Assembly (NCBI GenBank): GCA_028023455.1
Contig: JAQFVV010000013.1
Location: forward strand, 11,014,579-11,078,578
Length of the DNA: 64,000 nucleotides
Origin: Epiperipatus broadwayi
Taxonomy: Eukaryota > Onychophora > Udeonychophora > Euonychophora > Peripatidae
Direction: 5' to 3'
In this document: positions 1 through 12,892 of the stretch, in pieces
Layout: every line of letters begins with the position of its first letter
How positions within the stretch are numbered: position 1 is the first letter of the stretch
Program-made: the position numbers and the translations under genes
Notes under the pieces: model-generated
What the model was told of the DNA's origin: nothing
What the model saw: the letters and a program-made list of their open reading frames with translations, nothing else
Database searches by the model: none

Positions 1-1492
1 TAACAAATATTTACTAATACAAGTTTGGAAAATTTAGAAACACAGTTTTATCATGAAGAGCTTATTGGCTGGTTATTTTAGAATGATGTCAAACTTAGTG
101 AGTTTGTTACTTGTGAGTTTATGGATGACATGGTTAAAATTTAAATAAAAGTATTCCAGTAATGTATCATCTGATGTGTTTCTGATTCTGGACAGCAGCT
201 ATCAAATTTTCTGGCATAATTATTATAGACAAAACTTGTACAGTCTAACAATTATAAAATGGTTCTTTACTCTATAGATAAAAGTAAGTAAATAAGTTAC
301 AAAAAAGGTTATAACAGATATACAGACAGCATCATAGACTAATTTGATCAATATAAATAACAGATACATATGTTAAGTAGATAGTTTCAGTGTTTAAAAA
401 GGTTACTATTCCAGTTAAAAAAATAATAGTATAATCATGGGTAAAAAATGAAATGTTTGACATGTAACTGAGTATAATGATAAAGATATTGGAAGAGAGA
501 CGACAAATATTCCTACAGTTTGTTTTAAAGGACTGATAGGATGAAAACTATTATGTCAGTAAAAAATATCAAGAAATGTTAGATTTGTGTCTTTTATTGC
601 TTTATAACTACTGATTTTTTTCTCAAAACACTTAGTGCTATCAACCTATCTCATTGTCATACATTTTCTAAAAGTAATCTTAATTTACTTAATAAATTAA
701 AACACAATATTTAAAAGCAACCAACTTCAAGCAGTTATCAAAATAAAGTTTTATATATTTTCATAAGATTATGTGCATGTCATATATATATTAATGATAA
801 AATATTATTTTTAGGTTGTTGTCACTAATATGCTATAATAAATTATATCAAGAACTGGGAAGCAAAGGCAATCTATCAGCAATGTTGATTAAATGTGTTA
901 ATCACTTGCTAATTACAATTACTATTTGACCTCCTAACTTTAGGCTAGAGAATTTACCACAAAAAAAAAAGTGTGATCACATAAAAATACTCTAACATAA
1001 GATACTTTTTTCTTAATATGTGATTAAATCAAAAAATGCATTTATTCACCTATCATATTACTTATGGAAGTCTTTCAGTCATTAAAAGATTTTGGCATAT
1101 AAATCAGTGCTAACTTATTTAGCAAATGAAACTATTTGATTGTTTATATTTTCACACATTAAATATAGCTTATCTACTAGTTTTAAATTATTTAGTTTGC
1201 CAATAGTTATATTTCAGCACTAGACAAGGAAGCTTTCTCAGCAGTAGTGAAGATCTTTTTTTTTCTTTTATATAGCCAGGGTATAATCTGGCCAATTCTG
1301 AATTTATTTTTCTAATTAAAAATAGCTTAATTTCTAACTGACTAATATTTAAACATGAACATTTCAGTTACATAAAACAATTTATAGTAGCTCTATTTAT
1401 TTTAAGACCCCAATCTATTTTTTTTTAAAATAAGATCTGACTTTCAAATAAAAAGTCAACTTACTTTTTCAATTACAAAATGATTACTCCAT
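1..1492. other. AT-rich non-coding stretch
   Basis: I see no open frame, RNA gene or recognisable repeat here. The stretch is AT-rich with short A and T runs only. Confidence 0.5.
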
Positions 1493-2630
1493 TCTTAATA
1501 TTTGTCAATAAATACATCAAACTTCCTTTTATATGACTATAACAAAAATAAAATACATCAAATGTTTCAACTATTTTATAGTCATTTTCAAGGAGCACTA
1601 AAAAAAAATACAAATATGTAATAATAAATATCACATATTCCAAGCAAATGCAAAAATATTAAAAAATACTAAAAATTCTCTTTACCTCAACATCTTTTCT
1701 ATTACAAATAATCTCAACTTAATCAAATTTTTACATTTATGTACTCATCCAAAAAATAACTTAAAAACATTTAATTAACAAACCTATTATTTTCTTTTTT
1801 TTTCTATTAACATTTAGTTTGATTCAGGTTTAATTTCACTAATGTAAATTCCTTCCTTTATCACTCTTTCATAGTATGACTTTATACATTCTAAAGGTTT
1901 TATTTTAAAATCGTTATGTTTAAATTTATTCATATGATTGTAAATAGCAGAATTTTTATCACTTAATTAAATGCTGTTTTAATTTAGTTTCCAATTTATT
2001 TTTTGTAGTCCCAACATATGACATCTTGATATTCTTTTTAAAACATTTCAAACATTTTATTATGTAAACTGAATTCATAATCTCTAAATTATTACATTCC
2101 CTATTATTAATAAATAAAAAATAAAATTGAAATTGGAAACTAGATTAAAACAGCCTATTTAAGTGATAAAAATTCTGCTATTTACAATCATATGAATAAA
2201 TTTAAAATCAAGATTTTGAAATAAAACCTTCAGAATGTATAAAGTCATACCATGAAAGAATAAAGGAAGGAATTTACATTGCTGAAATTAAACCTGAATA
2301 AAACAGGATGTTAATAGAAAAGAAAATAAGAGATTTGTTAATTAAATGTTTTTTAAGGTATTTTGGATGGGTATATAAATGTAAAAATTTAATTAAGTTG
2401 AGATTGTTTGTAATAGCAAAGGTGTTGAGGTAAAGAGAATTCTTAGTATTTTTTAATATTTTTGCATTTAATTGGAATATATGATATTTATTATTATTAT
2501 TATTATATATTTGTTTTTTTTTTTTTTAGTGTTCCTTGAAAAAGACTATATAGTCAAAATGTTGGGTATATTTTATTTTTGTTATAGTCATATAAAAACA
2601 AGTTTGATATATTAATTGACATATATGGAA
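1493..2630. repeat. Large imperfect palindrome, about 0.5 kb arms
   Basis: The left arm (about 1493-2005) reappears as the reverse complement in the right arm (about 2110-2630), with a spacer of about 100 bases. Matching landmarks are the outer GACTATAACAAAAATAAAAT and the inner GTTTTAAT and AGTTTCCAATTT blocks. Divergence is moderate, with small indels; the right arm has an extra ATT microsatellite near 2490. There is no coding capacity. It fits a fold-back or MITE-like non-autonomous transposon, or an inverted dimer of one. I saw no clear target duplication. Confidence 0.75.
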
Positions 2631-4154
2631 AATTATGAACGATTTTGAAAAGAAAAAAATATGTAGATGATATTTTAAATCCATTCTTAATATATATATA
2701 TATCACTATCAACTCTTTAAAGAATTTTTGTGTTTAGTTTCTCTATAGAACAATAATGTTAATAACTTTCAGTGATTTACCCATGAATTGAGAATCAAAC
2801 ACAGATAGAATCTTGGAGATTTTTAAAGGTTCCTAAGCACATTATTTTAAACTCTTCAAGCTGGTCCCCAGCCAAACTTAAGTACTCATCCAATAACAAC
2901 TCTTTATAGAGAACAATGAATGAATAAACATTAATCACCATCAGATATGAACATTTTTTTTTATCCTCCAGTTCTGAATATGTAAGTATTGAAGGCAAAA
3001 TCCTAAGCCTGACTGACTTTTCAAATTTTATCCAATCCAGGTTTGAACTAGGGTCACTGGTTATGATAAATAGATGCACTCCCATTGTACTGCAAGATTC
3101 TGCATAATCATTTAATGTTGGTAAAAATATGATTCTTTAGTTGAAATAACAATATCATTTGGACTGAACAAGATAAACGTCAATGCTATTGACCATGCAA
3201 CTTCCATTTTATGGTATCATAGATGATATTTACCTATTGGAAAGTCTATAACGATTATGTCAAGACTTGGTAATGGTTTAATTTATTTTTGAATATTTAG
3301 TCATATATATATAGTCAACATTGTTACACAGACAAATATTTCTTAGCTCAATAAATTTACTTGCATTATTAGGATCGAAGTTAGGGATGAATTAAAAGCG
3401 ATTTTTTTTATTTCATTGTTTTTAAAAGGTTAAAAACTATATTTCTACTTTTTATTTCTACAAAAACAAACCTATCTAATCAACTTTGTATTATGTTAAG
3501 GTAATAAGGCAAACTGAAAGAAAAATTAGAGATGAATGAGGGATAATTACTTTGAAATAAAATAAAAAATACGGATTGATTTTCATCCCCATGTTTTTCT
3601 ACATCTTCAGTGGGATGTCTATTGAAAGTGATACAAACAAATTTGATTGAACAGGTCTTGTTAATTTAACAAGCTGTTTCAAACTTCATTAAAATAATAT
3701 TTTCGTTCTGAATGTCAATTTTATTAAGTTGCTAAAAGCAAAAATTCAATAACTGTTTTGATCAATATTTTCTAGAATTAAAAATCAAAATTTAGCTAGT
3801 CCTGGATTGCAGTAACTTGTACAAAAGGTAATAAAATCGTCTTTAATAGCTTTCTAGATCTTTTTAAATTTTATTAATTTTAAATTTATGAGATTGATTT
3901 CATTATTGGATAGTTGAGACTAAACTCATACTCCTTCGCATCACTAACATTACCATTATGTTTACAAACTTTAGAATTTTTAGATCTTTTATTAATATTT
4001 TTATCATAATAATAGATACTTTAGGTTGATTTTCTATAATATATTTAACCTTTGAAAAATGCCTCCGCAAAATCAATAATGCGTTGCGTTCCCATATATA
4101 GGATTCAAATTTGAAAAAACTGATTTTTTGCCCTTGAAAAATGAGGATTTTGTC
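2631..4154. other. Non-coding stretch with one unclassified 96-codon frame
   Basis: It is mostly AT-rich filler. A minus-strand open frame runs 3085-2795 (96 codons). Its C-terminal half looks protein-like (LLLDEYLSLAGDQLEEFKIM), but I recognise no family and see no splice context. A frame of this length can occur by chance. It may be a transposon fragment. Confidence 0.35.
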
Positions 4155-4269
4155 AAGCGTTGTTAGCCGAGAGGTCATCGCAGCCGCATTGCAAGCAAGT
4201 AATTGGTTGCAGACAGTTGTGGGTTCGCGTCCCGGCCGATGCTATGACATATGAAAAAAAAAAAAAAAA
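4155..4269 (+). mobile_element. tRNA-derived SINE, copy 1
   Basis: An A-box-like TAGCCGAGAGG (4164-4174) and a B-box-like GGTTCGCGTCC (4222-4232) are spaced as in a tRNA. A GACATATG block and a poly(A) tail (about 4254-4269) follow. The same unit occurs on the minus strand at 57528-57633, so this is a dispersed repeat and not a tRNA gene. The head resembles Leu/Ser-type tRNAs. The internal RNA polymerase III promoter is inferred from the boxes. A minus-strand hAT element begins 28 bases beyond the tail. Confidence 0.75.
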
Positions 4270-4289
4270 GAGAATTTCCAAGCTGTTCT

Positions 4290-4297
4290 CTCTAAAT
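4290..4297. repeat. Left target-site duplication of hAT element
   Basis: CTCTAAAT is repeated exactly at 6759-6766, flanking the terminal inverted repeats. An 8-bp duplication is the hAT superfamily signature. Confidence 0.9.
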
Positions 4298-6758
4298 CAG
4301 GGGTGGACAACTTTTTTTATCAATTGGCCGAATGAAATTTTTTTATCGTGATGCAGACCGGAATAGATTGAACGATTTAACAAAAAATTCAGAATCTAAA
4401 TTATGTTAAATTATTTGAATTACCAAATTATTAACATATTTTAAAAAAAATTGTAAATACAAATCGTAAATAGAAATCGATTATAGATAAAAAATTAAAA
4501 TTTATATCAAACATTTTTATTGTCATAACAAAGTAAATACAGAAAACTTGTTACAAAAACTTTAATGTGAGGGATTGGATTTGGAATGCTTCTGATTGAC
4601 TAGTCATAGTACGGCTTCTAAAGTTTCCTCTGCTATTCGTGATCTGATTTTATTCTTTGTATTTTTCATCAAAGAAAATGTAGTTGCAAAGATCGATCCA
4701 AAGAATGCCAAATATTTCTGTGCATTCTCCAGAATATTTTTAAACATTTCTGGATTTAAAAAAGCAAAAAAGTCTGTTATTATTTTTTCAGCAAATTGAT
4801 TCTTTAACATTAAATTTGATTGCAAATTTATCAGTTCTAACTAGACAAAAGGTGGCGCATCATTGACTTTACAAGTAAATGATAGACTTAATAAAGATAG
4901 ATCTTTAGAAATTTTGTAAAAATCTTCTGATAAATTCATTGAAAAGGCCACTTAACTGCTTCTTTTGAAACTGTTGTAAAAATAATTTTAGTTTTGTGAC
5001 ATTTGTATACATATCATAAATAAATGATCCGTTCACTTGTAATAATAAATTAAGTTCATTTTGATAAATTAACATGAAGAAAAAGTTGTTCAGCCATTGT
5101 TCAATTTTTAATTCACAAAATTTGTTAAGCTTGTCTTTAACATTTAAGAAGTTAACAATTTCATCCAATAAATCATGAAATAATTTCAACACCTTTGCAA
5201 GACTATGCTCTCTTATGTTCATATGGTATGGAATATCAACAAAATCACATTCAATTTCATTCAAAAATGTTATGAATTGCTGGTGATTTAAAGTTCTTCC
5301 ATGTAAAATTAACCACTTTTGTTACAAACAATGTAACATGCTTTAGTTTTAGAACTCTTTTTGCAAAGGATTTCTTGATGAATTATACATTATAAGAAAA
5401 TTATTTCTCTTCTTGAAATATGCTTTATTTCATCACTTATTCTTTTTAATAATCTATTGTTTTTTCTTGTCAAACTAGGACACCCATTAGTTGTGATGTT
5501 GATAATTTTGTCCGACTTTATATTATGCTTTTGCAAAGTTTCTTGAAGGGCTAAAAAAACTTTTTTTGCAAGTAGTTGTGTCTTTCACGGGACATGCAGA
5601 AATTCCTCCATACTTTCAAATATATTATTTATATCTTGAATAAAAATTAAAAGTTGACTCCTATTGGTAATGCCACACGATTGGTCTAAAGCCAATGCAT
5701 AGTAAGTACAATCCAATTTTAATTTATCACATAAAATTGCCTGAAATATTAACAATGTATCTCACAAGAGACTGATTTTTTTGAATATCAGTTTTTTATC
5801 TGGACATAATAATTCAACAAGTATTAAGCATTCCTTTACAAATTCCCCATTAGAAAATGATTTGTTTTGCAACCTTATGTGCCACAATGTAATTAGCTTC
5901 TGTCAAAGCTCTATCAATATTTGACAAAATTTTCAAAGTACTTTGTTGATTACACAAACCACTTTTTAATTTTCTGCTTTAATTTTCATTTGTTCTGGTG
6001 AAAATAGTTTAAATTTGTAGAAATGTTTTGTTGAAAAATGCCTTTTAAAAATAGTTTCATTACAAACCAAACAAACAATTTTATTGTCTATATTTGCAAT
6101 TAAATATTTGAATGTCCAATTATCATTAAAAATGCAACATTAGGCATCAGTTTTTTATTTTCTTTAATTGGTTCATTTTTGGGCTATAAATTATCTTAAA
6201 TTAAAAATTGTAATGACTAAAAAAGACATAAACTTACTTATAAAGTGCCATGCAACAATATTTTTTCCAATAAAGTCAATGAAATCCAAAGGAACTTCAT
6301 TCAATCAACACTAAAATAGTACTTAAGAAATAATACTCTTCAATGTGTATGTAGTGTCACCTGGTTAACTACACCACACTGCTGCCCACTAATAATTTGT
6401 AACCTTTGATTCAATAAATAACTAACTGCATACATTTGCTACTTGTTGTGTGTAGTATTGTAGTTGCGTAAAATCAATGTTACTTTACATTCGCCATTTC
6501 TGTATTGTGTATGTACAAATGCATCATTGCAGTCCCATTAGAATGTTAGTTTCACCACCTATGTTGTCTGTAAACGTTTTGTACAGACATTAATGAGGTC
6601 CTTGTCTTTTTCTCTAATGCCATTAAGTATACAATGTTGGCAATTTTCTAGTTTCCCAATAATTCATGAAGTATAAATTTTGTCTATTTATGCAATGGGC
6701 TGGATTCGACATTGTCATAGGCTGGATGCACTTGTGGGTTGGCACTTGTCCATTCCTG
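4298..6758 (-). mobile_element. hAT DNA transposon, full length, inactive
   Basis: The ends form imperfect terminal inverted repeats: CAGGGGTGGACAAC at 4298 against CAGGAATGGACAAG read inward from 6758 (11 of 14 match). Perfect 8-bp duplications flank both. The 2461-bp interior carries a broken transposase on the minus strand. End motif, target-duplication length and transposase similarity all agree on hAT, of the group domesticated in vertebrate GTF2IRD2. It is a dead autonomous copy: ends intact, gene interrupted many times. Confidence 0.92.
4604..6180 (-). pseudogene. hAT transposase remnant (GTF2IRD2-like group)
   Basis: Reading from about 6180 down, broken frames resemble a cut-and-paste transposase that binds element ends in the nucleus. 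Near 6000-6070 there is a zinc-finger block (CLVC followed by KRHFSTKH, a CCHH pattern). Next come SFSNGEFVKECL and ALDQSCGITNRSQL, as in the early catalytic region of this family. The frame at 5264-4905 (119 codons) has FLNVKDKLNKFCELKIEQWL and FIYDMYTNVTKLKLFLQQ. The frame at 4825-4604 (73 codons) holds the hAT C-terminal dimerisation region (KYLAFFGSIFATTFSLMKN). Multiple stops and frameshifts make it non-functional. Confidence 0.85.
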
Positions 6759-6766
6759 CTCTAAAT
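6759..6766. repeat. Right target-site duplication of hAT element
   Basis: CTCTAAAT, an exact copy of 4290-4297, directly outside the right terminal inverted repeat. Confidence 0.9.
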
Positions 6767-7017
6767 AGTTACCTATAGATAAACCATCTAGATACTTACT
6801 TATTGGTTGATATTTGGGTATATAAATATATAAAAAAATATTAATTGAAAATTGATTATATCTTCGTCACTATTCTTCTATAAAAGATTAATAGAGACCT
6901 GTATCCTATAGTCAGCTATTTATGAGTGTTTTACACTTAATTTCACATGTACATATAGATATATGTAACAAAGTTATTCGCAATGTAAATATATATAACA
7001 TTAAATAGAACCATTTT

Positions 7018-7283
7018 AAATGTTGCTACAGTAAATAATACACCCTCCCATTTTAGTACATGACAATACTATAATAAGAAAATGAAACATTTTTTCATTA
7101 TTCCTCTCATTAGACCAATTTAAAAATAATAAGCTAATTAGATTGATTAGGATTCATTCCTGTTGACTTAAGTATAAAAGGTAATCTCATTAATTTAGAG
7201 ATAATCAATGAGAAAATGTTTCATGTTTATTATAGTACTGTCATGTATTAAGGTGGGATGTAATATTTATTGTAGTAACATTT
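7018..7283. repeat. Short palindromic MITE-like element
   Basis: Arms at 7018-7108 and 7199-7283 are reverse complements with about 15% mismatches (for example ACATGACAATACTATAATAA against its mate near 7240). The loop is about 90 bases. There is no coding content. It is probably a small non-autonomous DNA transposon; I saw no unambiguous target duplication. Confidence 0.65.
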
Positions 7284-7689
7284 AAAAGAAGTTCACGGTA
7301 AAGAGATTAGTGCCTAAGTGTGTTACTCTCAAAATCTGAGAATCAATTCTTGCAAAAGAAACAAAATCTTTTCTAGAAATTAAAAAAAGTCTAAGTAAAT
7401 TTCAAATTCTTTCAGATAGGTTATTCATAACCAACTCAATCCAATTATCCATTTCACTGGGTAATCAAATTTTTGAATAAATCAATGCAAAAAAAAAAAA
7501 ATTACATTCAGGAATAATTAAGTTTTTCTAATACTAAATTTTAAAATATCTGTGGAAAAAAAAAACTTTATATATTTATGTTCTAAAAAAAAAAAAACCT
7601 CAGCAATAGCAAAAAACCTCTTATAATATAATATATGGTTACAGAAAGATCTGATTTAAAAAAAACAGAGCAGAGTAAATTTGTGATGA
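7284..7689. other. AT-rich non-coding stretch
   Basis: Several A runs of 10 or more bases. No gene or repeat family recognised. Confidence 0.45.
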
Positions 7690-8115
7690 CTTCTCCATGC
7701 ATTCATTCTTCATGGCAGCTGTTGCTGTTATTACTATATTTTTTTTCACATACTAAAGAAATATGAATGAATTGATTACCAGCTTTATTCAGCAGTATAG
7801 TGAATTTATCTTTTAACTCTGAGGTTAAACCAAGAAAAAAAAAAAAAAAACATTTTCTTTCCTCTTAGTTGTTTGATAGTTCTCAACTAAAACATTAGTT
7901 GAGTTTTCTTGAAGGTAGCATGAATGGGTGAAACTGTGTGAGTGCTCATTCTTTTATACTTCCATTCATGACAAGAAAAAAACAACAAAAAAACAAAATT
8001 ATGCATCTCATTTCCAAACAGATATAAAGTTATAAGAAAAGATAGATGTTGTGGACAGAAGGCAGACAGTACTAAGAATCCTACAAGAACCTAGACTGCC
8101 ATTAAATGATGGTCT
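7690..8115 (+). mobile_element. RTE-type LINE, decayed 5' leader fragment
   Basis: Blocks match the leader of the RTE LINE at 31905-32310. Examples are GCAGCTGTTGCTGTTATTACTA (here near 7716), the AGTACTAAGAATCCTA block (near 8068) and the GCCATTAAATGATG block (near 8098). Unrelated sequence interrupts the match. With the RT part at 9425-10505 this may be one old element whose endonuclease region has decayed beyond recognition. The distance is about right, but I cannot align the middle. Confidence 0.5.
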
Positions 8116-9424
8116 TTTATTTAACTATATCTTTACGATATAATTTGTTTGCATATCTTTTTAATTATGTCATGAACTTATAACTCTCCTTCATCAAACA
8201 CACATCGTATATAACAGGGAGGTCTTTTAAACCATCATGGTGTTAAATAAAATATAAAAAAAGTAAATGAATGCTGCACTATGTATGACAATATTGTATA
8301 GAATATGAAAATCATTCATGTTAATCAGGACATCCAGTGGCTATTCTTTATGGGATCATGAGTTAGGACACTGGTATAAACCAAAGCATAAATAAAGAAT
8401 GACCACAAATGTCTAAATGAGTTTTCCCTAATTTTGTTTTAAATTTTATTGTTAAAACATGATTCTTGGTTTATTTTTCTGTGGTTAAATTTCACTTAGT
8501 CATATCCTTACACATACACATTTATGATCATTACTGGTATGTATACAATATACCATATCCACTCTCATTATCAGACATATTTATTTTACACATATTCAGA
8601 CTTCGGTGATACAAATATATTCTGAACCAGAGGATCAACACACCTCTCCCTGGGTTTGAAATTTGGAATAGCAGAAGTAAACTGTAATATATGAGATAGA
8701 TTAAGGGTAGAATCAGTAATTATTTAGATCTTACTCTCTTCATTTCCAGGTATGAGTTTAATGTGTGAGGGGTATGCATGAATGTGGACAAGAAATATAA
8801 TCTTTTATTCATCAGGAGGGATCCACCCACCTTTGTGCACACCAAAGAATGGCCATCCCACACCAATATATATATTGATTAAACTAGTTAACCCATTAAA
8901 AATGATTAAAAAACACAAATTAATGATTAAAATAGAAAAAAATGTGTATCTCAAGTAGTTGACTATTGAGCTAAAAGGTAAAAAAAAATTAAAGAAGCTG
9001 CTTATATTACAATAGAAAATAATCCCAGGTCAACTTAGTGTGATAATTTATAACATTTAAAAATTTCTCAATAACCTAGTTCTTAAAAAAAAAAATAAAA
9101 ATTGAGAAATTAGGAGGCACATCACAGATAGGCATATACATTTTTTGACTGTTTGCCTTTAACAGAATGAACTAATTAGTTGGAATATCATCATGAGTTC
9201 AGTATTTCACAAATTTAAATGTTACTGGTCCAATTCTAATACTATCTCACACTGGTTAGGCCAGAAACACTCAAAGAGAAGAGAATAATACCATTTAAAA
9301 GATTTAAATGATGAAAATATGTGGAACATATAATTATAATTAATCAATATATTTTCAACTGAAAAAAAAAAGAATATATGAAGAAAAGCAGGATAAAACA
9401 CAACATGTTAGTATTGGGGTACCA
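8116..9424. other. Unassigned sequence, short SINE-H tail at 9225-9290
   Basis: No gene is visible. Around 8640-8860 is a less AT-rich patch that may be old repeat. At about 9225-9290 the sequence matches the plus-strand tail of the SINE-H family (ACTGGTTAGGCCAGAAACAC followed by GAAGAGAATAATA). Confidence 0.35.
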
Positions 9425-10505
9425 ATAATAAGAAAAAAAATCACATTCCTGCCAAAAAGAGAGACAACATCATTAAATGTGTAAGAGTTCTACAATATAT
9501 ACATATATAATAAAGAAAAAGGTAGAGATAAGATACAAAATTAAATTTTTGTAGAAAAACTTCAGAAAATTTTAAGATTATTATTGATATTTTAGAGATA
9601 TCCAGATGATTGAAAAAAATGCAAGTGATATTTAAGAATTTTTAAAAAAATACTAAAAATTACAGACCTACAAGGGTCTATTAATTCTTTCAAGATCTTT
9701 ACTAAAATCATTACAATTCATCTACAGAGACCTATGGAATCAAAACAATCAATCAAAAAAAAAGCAAGCTGGATTTAAAAATTCTTTCAGCATAAAATAG
9801 ATCACATCTACATATTAAGATAAGTCATAAAAAAGATATTTGACAGTATAAGAATAACAATGATTAGATTATTTGGGTTCCAAAATTACATTAGTAAGAG
9901 TGCACATCAAGATTTCCAAAATTTATGGTAATTTTACTGGAAGAATTTTCTGAAATAAAATAGGAAGAGAATAAAAATAAATCAAAGTTATTTAAGTCAT
10001 TTAGAGTTGATGCATTTGTTTTGAGATGGCAGCAAGAGAATAGGACTAAGCACAGATCTTAAAATAACTGGTCAAATTATGAAATAAATGGAACATAATG
10101 GATGAAATTAATCACAGAATTAAATTTGAACAAAGAGCTTTTGATAGAAATAATATTAAAAAGTAATATGCCTATGTTTTGATAAATAAAGAGTTTTAAT
10201 ATAGATAAACAATGGAATTTAGATTGCATGCTGAAGTAAGATGAGATGCATGATGGTAGTAAGAATCAAATGCAAAATGTATGGATAAAAGAACAAGCAC
10301 ATATTGATATCAGTGAAAGAATTAGAAGACTGAAATGGAGCTGGTTTGAATATGTTGAAGAAATTATGGCAATAGGTGGACAGCAGAATGCATAAAAGAA
10401 ATTTAAAAGATCTATAAAAAACTATTTCCAGATTAGCTCAGAGAAAATGTATTATATTTGGAAAAAACCCATCATCCTGCAGTGAATCGATAATGATTGA
10501 TTGGA
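9425..10505 (+). pseudogene. RTE LINE reverse-transcriptase relic
   Basis: This is a heavily decayed, collinear copy of the RT half of the RTE at 33490-35106. Matching points are AAAAGAGAGACAACATCATTAA (near 9457), AATTACAGACCTACAA at about 9657 (the NYRP motif region) and GCAAGCTGGATTTAAAA at about 9763. The C-terminal stretch includes AGACTGAAATGGAGCTGGTT at about 10327, and the 3' end near 10476 has CATCCTGCAGTGAATCGATA. Stops and internal deletions are throughout. It belongs to the same family as the young copy, but is much older. Confidence 0.8.
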
Positions 10506-10922
10506 AATGGTTGCGATAAATATATGTTAGGATTTTTATTAAAATGTTTTGGAATACTTTTTTTCTATATATTAACATCAGGCATTTACATTTGAAAATA
10601 ACAATATACATTTAAAATATATATATAAGCTAAATTAAATATATTTCTCCCCTTAATTTCTCTTTAGAAAATTTATCAATTATTTTTGAAGAATTGATGT
10701 TATTTAATACTTTTCATTATATAAAGATTAAAAACTATTCTCCTATAAGAAAAGACAGCTTCCAATTATTTAGTATTTTTATAAAATGTAATTAAATTGA
10801 AATTTGATCTCATTCACAGATATTTAAATATTAAGAATCTTTAGATTCAGCAATAAAAAAATTCACAAATAAAGGCCAAGCAAGAATTTCTATTTTAGCA
10901 CTAATCAGAAATGGACAACTGA

Positions 10923-11090
10923 TGAAAACCTTAAAAACTGATCCTTTTAAAATTATTAAAATACGCTATTGATATTTATTTAAATATCCTGAGTGCAAAG
11001 ATACTGAATGAAAACCTTAAAAACTGATCCTTTTAAAATTATTAAAATACGATATTAATATTTATTTAAATAGCCCGAGTGCAAAGATAG
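10923..11090 (+). repeat. Tandem duplication, 86-bp unit, two copies
   Basis: TGAAAACCTTAAAAACTGAT starts at 10923 and again at 11009. The copies differ at a few bases (ATACGCTATT against ATACGATATT). No gene spans it. Confidence 0.85.
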
Positions 11091-12814
11091 TGCATGCGCC
11101 TGTTAAATCTATGACTTGGGATTCAAATTTGCCAAAGAAATTCTTTTCAAAAGGCATAGGAACCTTTTCTCAAATAGATATCTAACCACCTAGCATTGAT
11201 TAATTAACGAGTATTAGATATTCTTAGCTAGGGGAAAATAAAAATGGAAAACAGCTCAAACCCACTCACTTAATAATTGTCTACTTGTTAAGAACTGCCT
11301 TTTCTGTTATTGATTCCCTATTAGGGGCTGTTGTAGAAACCTTTGTCTGTCTGTGATCAATTTATTGGAAATATATATATATTAAAACACACACAACTTT
11401 AATATCATTTCTGTGTTTACAATTTTTTTAAATGTTATTAAAAATATTGGAATTTTTTGCTTTATATAGTTTTTGTTTGGAAGTTTCTACGTTTCAACCC
11501 TTACATACAGGTTATCTTCAGAATATTAAATATACATCCTACGATTAAATAAATAAATCAGTTATTATAATTTGTAATTGAAAATAAGATGGTAAATAAC
11601 AATTTAATACCAGTGTAATAAAATTAATAATAAGAATATTTATAATGTATTAAAAAATGAAATATTTATAAAATGGTGATTAAAAAGATGATTTTAATGT
11701 TCTCATATTTTGATTTATTTAATCATAGGAATTTTGGAATAAAAACTATATAAAATATAAATTTCACTGCATTTAATAATAATAAAAAAAGTATAATTAC
11801 AAAAATAATACATCAAAAATACGACAAAATAAAAGTAAATCAATAGTTTGTAGCAAGATAATAGCGTAAGCATGTGTTTTAAAGACCTACAGAGGTCCCT
11901 AGTGACGATTTTTTCAGACGCTGATTGCTAAGGTTTACAGCCTTGTTAAAACTATTACCAAAAAATGTTTTCATAAAATTTAAAAAAAAAATGCAGAAAA
12001 ATGAAAATAATAAAAAAACCAATTAATAAATCATAAATATATTATTTTTTAGATGGCATCAATTATATTTTTTATTCCTATATTTTAAGAATTCCTTGTA
12101 AATTTCAGCATATTCAGACTACATGAGAAATAGAACAGATTCTCCAAAATTTTTTATTTATGTAAACACAAGGATCATTCATGCAGTATCAATTAACACA
12201 AAAATGTGAAGAGTTGATGAAAAAAGATAATGAAATAAATAAAAAAGAATTAGAACACCAAATACCAAACAGGAAATAGATTATAAAAATAATTTTTAAA
12301 CTCTATATATACATTTGAATGTATACAAACATACACTAGCTAAAATACGCGCGAAGTATGATAAAAAAATATAGTTCATTAGAAAAGATATTGTGGTGAA
12401 TTGAATAAGGAAAGCTATTTAAGATTTTTGTAGTAATATTTGACATATATAAACAATTCAATAACTAAAATGAGAATAAATACAATTTGCAAGTTTTGAG
12501 TGCGAAAAGTATACAAAGGATTTAATATAATAATTATTCTCCAAAGTATATACATTATAAATGTCAATGCTGGAAGGGCTTCATTGTGTAATGAATAATA
12601 CACCACATGCTACTTAACATGTTTTAATCAACAAGTCTAAATAAAATTTAGAAAGTAATCCTAGAATTTGTATAGATAGCTGGCCAGTCATTCTAATTTA
12701 ATAATTAATTAGTAAAAAAAAACAATAAAGGGGGGGGGGGACTTTCACTAACTACTATTATATTGTATTTTTCTTCATTTCATTTAAGAAACAATCCCTG
12801 AAGAGGTTTTTACT
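11091..12814. other. AT-rich stretch without recognised genes
   Basis: Nothing coding is supported; the 63-codon minus frame near 12.5 kb looks like chance. A tRNA-like GGGATTCAAATTTG occurs near 11117. There is an 11-base G run at about 12730-12740. Confidence 0.4.
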
Positions 12815-12892
12815 ATTCAAGTAGTTGAGATGTAAGTTCAACTCTTATACTAATATTATCATTGGTCAGGCCAGCAACACCTGAAGAGCCTT
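12815..12892 (+). mobile_element. SINE-H fragment (tail half)
   Basis: Reads GTAAGTTCAACTCTTATACT then GGTCAGGCCAGCAACACCTG, matching the B-box and tail of the fuller copy that follows. It is cut off at the head and abuts the next copy, so two units are nested or head-to-tail. Confidence 0.55.

Noticed and set aside
4155-4269. Functional tRNA gene
   Set aside because: The boxes are present but the cloverleaf is not convincing, a poly(A) tail follows, and a second copy exists, so it is a SINE.
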